A stretch of DNA of 23,405 bases, from positions 1-23,405 of the forward strand of contig JAHLKC010000276.1 in assembly GCA_025449115.1 (NCBI GenBank). Reading direction: 5' to 3'. The notes beneath the pieces are model-generated. The model was not told the DNA's origin, did not search any database, and saw nothing but the letters and a program-made list of their open reading frames with translations. The translations under genes and the position numbers were made by a program. Below are positions 17,731 through 23,405 of this stretch, piece after piece (position 1 is the stretch's first letter; every line of letters starts with the position of its first letter). This DNA is from Chytridium lagenaria. Its lineage: Eukaryota; Chytridiomycota; Chytridiomycetes; Chytridiales; Chytridiaceae.

Positions 17731-18566
17731 ATTATAGTACTACCATTTTTACCATTCAAATTTAAAAGGAACTACTCCTAAAGCAATGGGTACTACCCTT
17801 GCCTTTCACAAAGCATGCCATATATTGACAGGGACTACCTACCTAAACATAGAGCACTACCCACCACACTTGAATTACGCACCTAGCACACACAAACAGG
17901 CTTCAAAAGGAATGGGGACTTAAACAAGATAATAACAAAACACTTCAATTTCACCAATTAAACACGTTGGAAACAAAACATAATTCCACGTTGGAAACAA
18001 AACATAATTCACTCGACGGTAGCAACAATAATGATAACATCAAGACTAAACATGGCATCAAGGAGTGGAAAAACAATTTAAAAAAGAACCGTCTGACTGA
18101 GAATGAAGCAGAGATGAAACTGAATCCCCCTGACGCGTCTGTTGCCTATTATAGTACTACCATTTTTACCATTCAAATTTAAAAGGAACTACTCCTAAAG
18201 CAATGGGTACTACCCTTGCCTTTCACAAAGCATGCCATATATTGACAGGGACTACCCTACCTAAACATAGAGTACTACCCACCACACTTGAATTACGCAC
18301 CTAGCACACACAAAACAGGCTTCAAAAGGAATGGGGACTTAAACAAGATAATAACAAAACACTTCAATTTCACCAATTAAACACGTTGGAAACAAAACAT
18401 AATTCCACGTTGGAAACAAAACATAATTCACTCGACGGTAGCAACAATAATGATAACATCAAGACTAAACATGGCATCAAGGAGTGGAAAAACAATTTAA
18501 AAAAGAACCGTCTGACTGAGAATGAAGCAGAGATGAAACTGAATCCCCCTGACGCGTCTGTTGCCT
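17731..18566. repeat. Recent tandem duplication of 417 bp (copies 17731-18147 and 18148-18566)
   Basis: Two adjacent direct copies start ATTATAGTACTACC and end TCTGTTGCCT. They differ only by one substitution (GAGCAC vs GAGTAC) and two 1-base additions in short runs in copy two. Each copy contains one full ACTACCC block, an ACGCGT near its end and a 24-bp doublet. An open frame of about 60 codons, starting METKHNSTLETKHNS, occurs in both and ends differently after each copy. With no homology or flanking signals, I do not call it a gene. Confidence 0.92.
17963..18010. repeat. 24-bp perfect doublet, repeated again at 18382-18429
   Basis: The unit starting CACGTTGGAAACAAAACATA occurs twice head to tail at 17963-17986 and 17987-18010. 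The same doublet lies in the second copy of the 417-bp duplication at 18382-18429. In one frame it encodes an 8-residue repeat (METKHNSTL-like). Confidence 0.9.
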
Positions 18567-19169
18567 CCACAAAAGTAAGGGACCCCGTGAAGAACCTATG
18601 ACGCGTACACAGCCATCGAAACTAGGTAGTGAGCTTGACGTTGTCCTAACGAAGTTCAGTAACTACCCAAGATCAGTTGCAGCGTTATTTGGCCTTTCAA
18701 CAGTCTTTGGTACTACCTGTCAATGGTGGAGGCTTACAATATACTTTGCTAGTAGCTGTTCTACCTTTCAGAGTTGTGCGGCATGACACCTCAACTAATG
18801 GGAAGTAGCAGCTCTCTGCAGGGAGCCTGCCTTAATAATTTGGGAACTACCCAAGATGAATTGTCTCTGTTAGCACCCTTTTTTTGGTATAGTGTACTAA
18901 GTACCCTTGGTCTTTCGGGTGTTCTCTATTCTATTTTAGGGACTACCCAAAATTAATTATGTATAAGAATTACAAAATTTGGCGCCCACGGAAAGTATTG
19001 AATTATTTATTTAATGACAAACGATTACCAAGTACCCTGAGCCTTCTCATCCCCTAATTATATATCTCTATTTCATATTTGTGTTAGCCTTTTTTAGCCG
19101 TTTACGTTGGAAGTTTTTAGGGTCTGTGTTTTTGATCGGCTCCGTTGGATTTTCTATTTAAAAATGAAA

Positions 19170-20067
19170 TTAGAATTGCACTTGAAGCTTATTTACTTCA
19201 CCTTTTGCAAGAAGGCTTAAAATTTCTTCATCAAATGAGTGGTCGGTTTCGTATTCAACGTCAGTACGAAGGGTGGCGTCCAACTCTTTCAAATTCAGTC
19301 TAACACGTTTCCTCTTTTTGGGCTTTTGTCGTTCTCCAGGATTAATCAGGGTGCTGGGATAACTCTTTTTCTCAAATTCATCACCGTCAATGCCCAAATG
19401 CGTCAATAAATCAAAAGTTGATGGAAGCAGTTTCGTTACAGCCCTCCAGTGAATGCTGTCTTCCATGCTTTTTCTTAGCCATTAGTATAAGTTCATATAG
19501 AATTTCTTACATAAAATGGAAAACCTCATGCAAATACAATTTACATTTATAAACATCACATTCCAACTGGTCAATAACGTTATTATTTTTACTGCCTCCT
19601 AAACTCACTGTTGCACATTAGCATTGATATATACATATTGTACTTACATTTGGCAGCTACTGTTGGCGAGTCCCATGAATGCACCTCAAAATCAATATCA
19701 CACTTGATTGCCGATTTATATCGTAGAAAGTCCATCGTCAAGCGCAGAATTTCCTTTGAGAATGGACCAACCACACGCTTAGCTTGAAGACACCCGCGTG
19801 CCCATATTAACAGCCTTAAGGTATAAAAAATACACTCATATCGCAGACGTACCTCTCAACCCAGTGGCCGTTGTCCAGTAAATTGGCCCACTCTCGATTG
19901 ATATACGACAACAAATATGGATTTGTGTCCAAGGTATCACATTTTGTCACCGTATCAGGAAGGCTTGAAAGCCATTCCTCCAGTATATGCTTCCGGTTTC
20001 TCTCTGATTCTTTCGCATATGCTTTCAGGTCCCCGATGTTGGTAATGTCCAGCCTCTTTTTTTCCAT
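19170..20067 (-). CDS. Uncharacterised 260-residue protein, four exons
   Basis: ATG at 20067; exons 20067-19853, 19814-19648, 19607-19511 and 19473-19170. The introns are 38, 40 and 37 nt with GTACGT, GTAAGT and GTAAGA donors and AAG, CAG and AAG acceptors. The last has a TACTAAT branch-like site. Exon lengths sum to 783 nt, a multiple of three, with phases agreeing at every junction. The N-terminus is charged and helical (DLKAYAKESERNRKHILEEW). Exon 2 holds IWARGCLQAKRVVGPFSKEI, and exon 4 IHWRAVTKLLPSTFDLLTHL. A basic cluster near residues 210-218 (KPKKRKRVR) could be a nuclear localisation signal. The acidic tail ends EVNKLQVQF. I do not recognise the family. It starts 41 bp after the stop of the upstream gene on the same strand, so co-regulation or a shared origin is possible. 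Confidence 0.75.
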
Positions 20068-20108
20068 TGTTGTAATTTTGATGACAATTAAACATTAACA
20101 TGGTGCGC

Positions 20109-21562
20109 CTAAAGGCAAAGCTCAAGATTACATTGCTTCTTTATTTCGCCAGTACTGAAACTCCATAGCTTCACGGGCAAAAAAGTTAATAATGATTCTT
20201 TGTCCCATTTCTCCATGTACATCGCCAAATCCTTCCTCGGCACCGCATCCCACGTTTGGACGCCATGCTTCAGAATCCACCTCTTTGAATCAAAAGCGAT
20301 CCTGGAGGTAAAGTTGCCGAAAACCCCAAATTCGTCCACTCCATTGCACCTCTGCCGAACGACCCAATGACAAACTCCACATCCGCACAACCATTTCATA
20401 TTAAACCTATACATTTTCAAAATGATGTAATTTGTACTTAAAGCAGCTTTACCTATCTTTATGGTGTTCAATCGTATCATTAATTCCAATCGCGACTCCG
20501 CTGAAAGGTCCAACAGTATCAAGAATGTAATCCGGTGTTGTGTCCGATGCCATCTCAATTAAAGCCTTTGATATGAGTGGACAGAATACCTTTAAAGCCT
20601 CCGCAGCGTATGCTCTCATTGTTTTAATAAGATACTCCAGATTTTTCCGTATCGCAAACTGCTGCATTTTTCCATCCCCTCTCCAGTCCAAACTAGGAAA
20701 AGGCTCCTTTATATGTTAAATCATCATTATATTAAATAAACAAACCTCATATTTATAACCGGTTCGATTCCAATAGGCAAAGTGTATATATCCAGATATA
20801 TTAGGACTGCATCGATCGTTTGGAAGCTCAGACAGTCCCGCAAATTTCGCTTTCTCCAAACAAACCAGAAATTTTCGAAGCATTAAATCCGCATCGCAAA
20901 ACCCGATAGACAATGTTGAGAACTTGACGACGACAATGGAGCCATTCTTATCAAAAACAATTAAGTTATTGTAAGTTAATGGAGTGACAGCCGTAAAATC
21001 TTTGCCGGAAAGTAAAATGTCCTCGAGCGAAAGCGGATAAATGGCTAGAAAATAAATAAGTAATAAAGAAAGAATAAAGTAAAATCTTACCAACAGTAAT
21101 TGATATATCATTTATATTAATTCGTGTCCTCTTTATAACAATGCCACACCCCAAAACCTTCTCCTTATATCGAGTCACGGGATTTGAGTAAACACCATAA
21201 GCTTCAAGATAGATACGCTCCCATAAAGCAGCTTTATCTTTTAAACAAGCATTAATGATGTAACTCAACGATGTTGATGGTGACGTGGGCAAGTGGTTGG
21301 CATACCCCTTGACACTACCAACATCCAAAACATTTCTGAAGACTTGTAAATCGGATGGCATAAGACGTGGGCGATTCGAAAAAATGGGCAATCCAAGGGG
21401 TAGTTCACGAATCCTTTCGCCGCCGAGCTCGCCGTTACTGATGCCGTCCATGCTGTCAACATACGAGGTCTTCGCCGACTTGGATTTTCGATTGGGTGTG
21501 TACTTTTTATGGACCGCGCGAATAGGTGAAAGGGATATTGATAGGGAATCATCGTCCTCCAT
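20109..21562 (-). CDS. Uncharacterised 439-residue protein, four exons, with a Cys-rich CxCxxC segment
   Basis: ATG at 21562; exons 21562-21091, 21044-20746, 20703-20453 and 20406-20109. Introns are 46, 42 and 46 nt (donors GTAAGA, GTTTGT, GTAAAG; acceptors TAG, GAG, TAG). The spliced length is 1320 nt with consistent phases. The second junction was chosen because it alone keeps the frame, and its GAG acceptor is the least certain. The N-terminus is acidic then basic (HKKYTPNRKSKSAK, residues 18-31). Middle parts include AIYPLSLEDILLSGKDF and GYIHFAYWNRTGYKYE. Residues 348-361 form CGCGVCHWVVRQRC, four Cys in 14 residues, possibly metal-binding. Exon 4 ends with FDSKRWILKHGVQTWDAVPR and LPVKLWSFSTGEIKKQ. 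No catalytic signature or family is recognised. Confidence 0.75.
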
Positions 21563-21659
21563 TATCTATATTTGGTGTTAGTGTAATAAATATTTTTACC
21601 CCTCTTACAGTTTCATCATCGCTGTCCAGTATAAAATTCTTTTGTGGCAAGTGAAATAA

Positions 21660-23240
21660 GCTCTCATCGTTTACCCTGCCTCCAACCTGAATTCAGCGCC
21701 ATCACCATCATTACCGTCGGCACCGCCGTCACCTCCTTCCACTCCGACTTCTCTGCCGTCCAACCTGAATTCAGCGCCATCACCGTCATTACTTTCGGCA
21801 CCGCCGCCACCTCCTTCCACTCGACTACTCTGCCGTCCAACAGGAATTCACTGCCGTCACCATCGTCACCGTATTCACCGTTATCACCGTCTTCACCGTC
21901 ATCACTGTCGTCACCGTCGTTACGCCGTCACCGTCGTCACCGTCGTCACCGCCGTCGTCACTGTCTTCATCGCCTTCCATTCCGACTACTCTGCCCTCCA
22001 TCTCTAATTCACCACCGTCAGCGTCGTCACCGCCTTGCATTCCGACTTCTCTGCCCTCCAACCCAAATTCACTGCCGTCACAGCCGTCACCACCATCACC
22101 ACCGTCACCACCGTCACCGCCGTCACCGTCCTCCCTGCCTTCCATTCCGACTTCTCTGCCCTCCATCCCAACTTCACCACCGTCAGCGTCGTCACCGCCT
22201 TCCTTTCCGTCACCGCCCTCACCACCGTCAGCACCGTCACCACCGTCACCACCGTCAGCACCGTCACCACCGTCACCACCGTCACCACCGTCACCACCGT
22301 CACCACCGTCACCACCGTCACCACCGTCACCACCGTCACCACCGTCACCCACCGTCACCACTGTCACCCCGTCACCGCCGTCACCACCGTCACCACCGTC
22401 ACCACGTCTCCACCGTCACCACCGTCCCACCGTCACCACCCACCGCCGTCACCGCCACACCTCCGTCACCGCCATACCTCCGTCACCGCCATCGCTGCCG
22501 TCTTCCCCATCACCGCCGTCACACTTGTCACTGTCTTCCCTGCCTTTCATTCCGACTTCTCCGCCCTCCAACCCTAATTCACCACCGTTACCTTTGTCAC
22601 TGTCTTCACCACCTTCCATTCCAACTTCCCTGCCCCTCATCCCAATTTCACCGTCGTCACAGCCGTCACCACCATCACCACCGTCACGACCGTCACCGCC
22701 GTCACCGTCCTCCCTGCCTTCCATTCCGACTTTTCTGCCCTCCATCCCAAATTCACCACCGTCAGCGTCGTCACCGCCTTCCTTTCCAACTTCTCTTCCC
22801 TCCATCCTGATTTCACCACCGTTACCGCCCTCACCACCGTCAGCACCGTCAGCACCGTTACCACGTCACCACCGTCACCGCCGTCACCGCCATCACTGCC
22901 GTCACCATCATCACCGCCGTCACCAGCATCACCGCCGTCACCGCCGTCACCACCGTCACCACCTTTACTACCGTCACCGCCGTCACAGCCGTCACTGTCC
23001 TCACCGCCGTCACAGCCGTCACCGTCCTCACCGCCCTCCATTCCGACTTCCCCGCACTCCAACCCTAATTCACCATCGTTAGCGTCGTCACCGTCTTCAC
23101 CGCCTTCCATTCCGACTTCTCTGCCCACCAAACCTAATTTACCTCCGTCACAGCCGTCACCATCATCACCGTTTTCACCGCCTTCGACTCCTACTTCTTC
23201 CATGTCACCGCCCTGTCTGCCTTCAAAGACGACTTTACCT
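21660..23240. repeat. GC-rich composite minisatellite (ACCGTC-type arrays alternating with a ~40-bp block)
   Basis: Nearly 1.6 kb of strand-asymmetric, pyrimidine-rich sequence is built from ACCGTC/ACCACCGTC units. About a dozen copies of a block like TTCCATTCCGACTTCTCTGC followed by CCTCCAACCC.AATTCACC interrupt the arrays (for example near 21740, 21974, 22035, 22140, 22545, 22614, 22718, 22780, 23037 and 23106). Because most units are multiples of three, several frames on both strands remain open by chance. The long open frames here (His/Arg/Pro-rich, Thr/Val-rich, or Gly/Asp-rich on the minus strand) are therefore not evidence of genes by themselves. Confidence 0.92.
22219..22348. repeat. 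Uniform 9-bp tandem array (about 14 units of ACCACCGTC)
   Basis: The purest part of the minisatellite: consecutive 9-bp units with only occasional A/G variants (CAGCACCGT) before the phase breaks at an extra C near 22350. Such homogeneity implies recent slippage or unequal exchange. Confidence 0.9.
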
Positions 23241-23405
23241 CCGTCACCGCCGTAACCGCCTCCAAATTCGACTTTATCGCCGTCACCCCCGTCACCGCCC
23301 GGAAAGCTGACTCCATTTGCGGCAACCCCCTCCCCGCTGTCAACGCCGCCATAGCACTTCGGGCCTTCGAGGCTGATAAAACTATTGCCAGAATAGTTAT
23401 TGGTA

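Larger units (their letters stand above)
16384..19040. repeat. Diverged repeat array saturated with an ACTACCC motif
   Basis: About 30 copies of ACTACC or its near variants (GTACTACCC, GGGACTACC, GGGTAGTACC) occur in 2.65 kb, then stop abruptly on both sides. Some are embedded in a longer unit: ACTACCCTTGCCTTTCA, then AGCATGCCTTACTAG, then ACAGGGACTACCAAAAC. That block starts near 16741, 16951, 17264, 17521, 17792 and 18209, giving spacings of 210, 313, 257, 271 and 417 bp. Secondary blocks recur in the same order (CCTGTCAAC...TACTACCCA, and TAGTACTACCATT...ACCATTCA). Near the ends the motif is followed by GATNAATT-like text (16577, 16618, 18844, 18942). No convincing gene is present inside. 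The sequence is neither a simple repeat nor a TE family I recognise. Confidence 0.75.
21644..23405 (+). pseudogene. Possible repeat-protein coding frame through the minisatellite, open at the right window edge
   Basis: At the left end one plus-strand frame reads LQPEFSAITIITVGTAVT, then FHSDFSAVQPEFSAITVIT, twice in order. A one-base loss near 21818 then shifts it. The same peptide block recurs in other frames along the tract (for example FHSDFSALQPKFTAVTAVTT near 22040). Near the right end the frame reads FHSDFSA again, meets a TAA at 23135, and from 23138 stays open for 89 codons to the edge. It changes from repeats (FTSVTAVT) into unique sequence (ICGNPLPAVNAAIALRAFEA). That transition suggests a protein gene whose repeat region has expanded and frameshifted. 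The absence of an ATG start and the near-openness of other frames keep confidence low. Confidence 0.35.

Noticed and set aside
17967..18601. Twin small genes starting METKHNSTL in the duplicated 417-bp segments
   Set aside because: The frames end in different flanking sequence, have Asn/Lys-rich composition from AT-rich repeats, and show no domain or gene signals.
19816..20558. Joining the two minus-strand genes into one by an extra intron between 20109 and 20067
   Set aside because: Candidate donor/acceptor pairs at the join give an immediate stop or break the frame; a TAG at 20109 and an ATG at 20067 fit two separate genes better.
20755..20785. GGTTCGATTCC on the plus strand, resembling a tRNA T-loop/B box
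   Set aside because: It lies within exon 2 of the 439-residue gene (encoding YWNRTGYKYE), and no acceptor stem, anticodon arm or A box can be folded around it.
22219..22348. Possible CRISPR-like array of regularly spaced repeats
   Set aside because: Units are 9 bp, directly contiguous and without unique spacers; this is a minisatellite in a eukaryotic setting.
21825..22810. Long open frames on both strands rich in His/Arg, Thr/Val or Gly/Asp
   Set aside because: They result from repeat units whose length is a multiple of three. Several frames are open simultaneously, and none starts with a convincing ATG or domain.

Overview
The window looks like a repeat-rich stretch of a eukaryotic nuclear genome. 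Evidence: GT-AG introns, Ty1/copia retrotransposons with TG...CA long terminal repeats, an initiator-Met-type primer site, and a fragment resembling the NAM-associated C-terminal domain. The best guess is an early-diverging (Mucoromycota-like) fungus. An oomycete or another lineage with compact introns is not excluded, because no marker gene is present.

Layout. (1) 1-11873 is a graveyard of at least four Ty1/copia copies, all broken by frameshifts, stops and deletions. Copia-1 (1-3905, minus) lacks its 5' end and carries a clean solo LTR (1608-2011) with a 5-bp target duplication inside its pol gene. A plus-strand NAM-like gene fragment (3888-4228) abuts it. Next is the 3' end of a plus-strand element, copia-2 (4257-5158), with RNase H, polypurine tract and a 500-bp LTR. 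Copia-3 (5159-9923, minus) keeps every domain and its 5' LTR. Copia-4 (9924-11873, minus) is a close relative reduced by two internal deletions. (2) 11874-12492 holds no recognisable gene. (3) 12493-16383 holds two degenerate plus-strand coding stretches: a Ser/Pro-rich protein with a charged helical region, and an ExoIII/AP-endonuclease-like (EEP) nuclease. They may be the 5' half of a non-LTR retrotransposon or unrelated remnants. (4) 16384-19040 is non-coding and saturated with an ACTACCC-type motif. It forms a diverged array of roughly 210-315 bp units and contains a recent 417-bp tandem duplication. (5) 19170-21562 holds the only two intact genes, on the minus strand 41 bp apart, each split by three introns of only 37-46 nt. 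Neither is a family I recognise. (6) 21644-23405 is a GC-rich composite minisatellite: arrays of a 9-bp unit alternate with a conserved block of about 40 bp. One plus-strand frame appears to be the original coding frame, since it runs into unique sequence at the window edge.

The genes do not form one pathway. The copia parts are pieces of the same gag-protease-integrase-RT-RNase H plan. The two minus-strand genes may be co-regulated because they are adjacent. The most unusual signals are the ACTACCC array, the very short introns of the unknown gene pair, the coding minisatellite, and the excess of ACGCGT hexamers in the first 5.3 kb.
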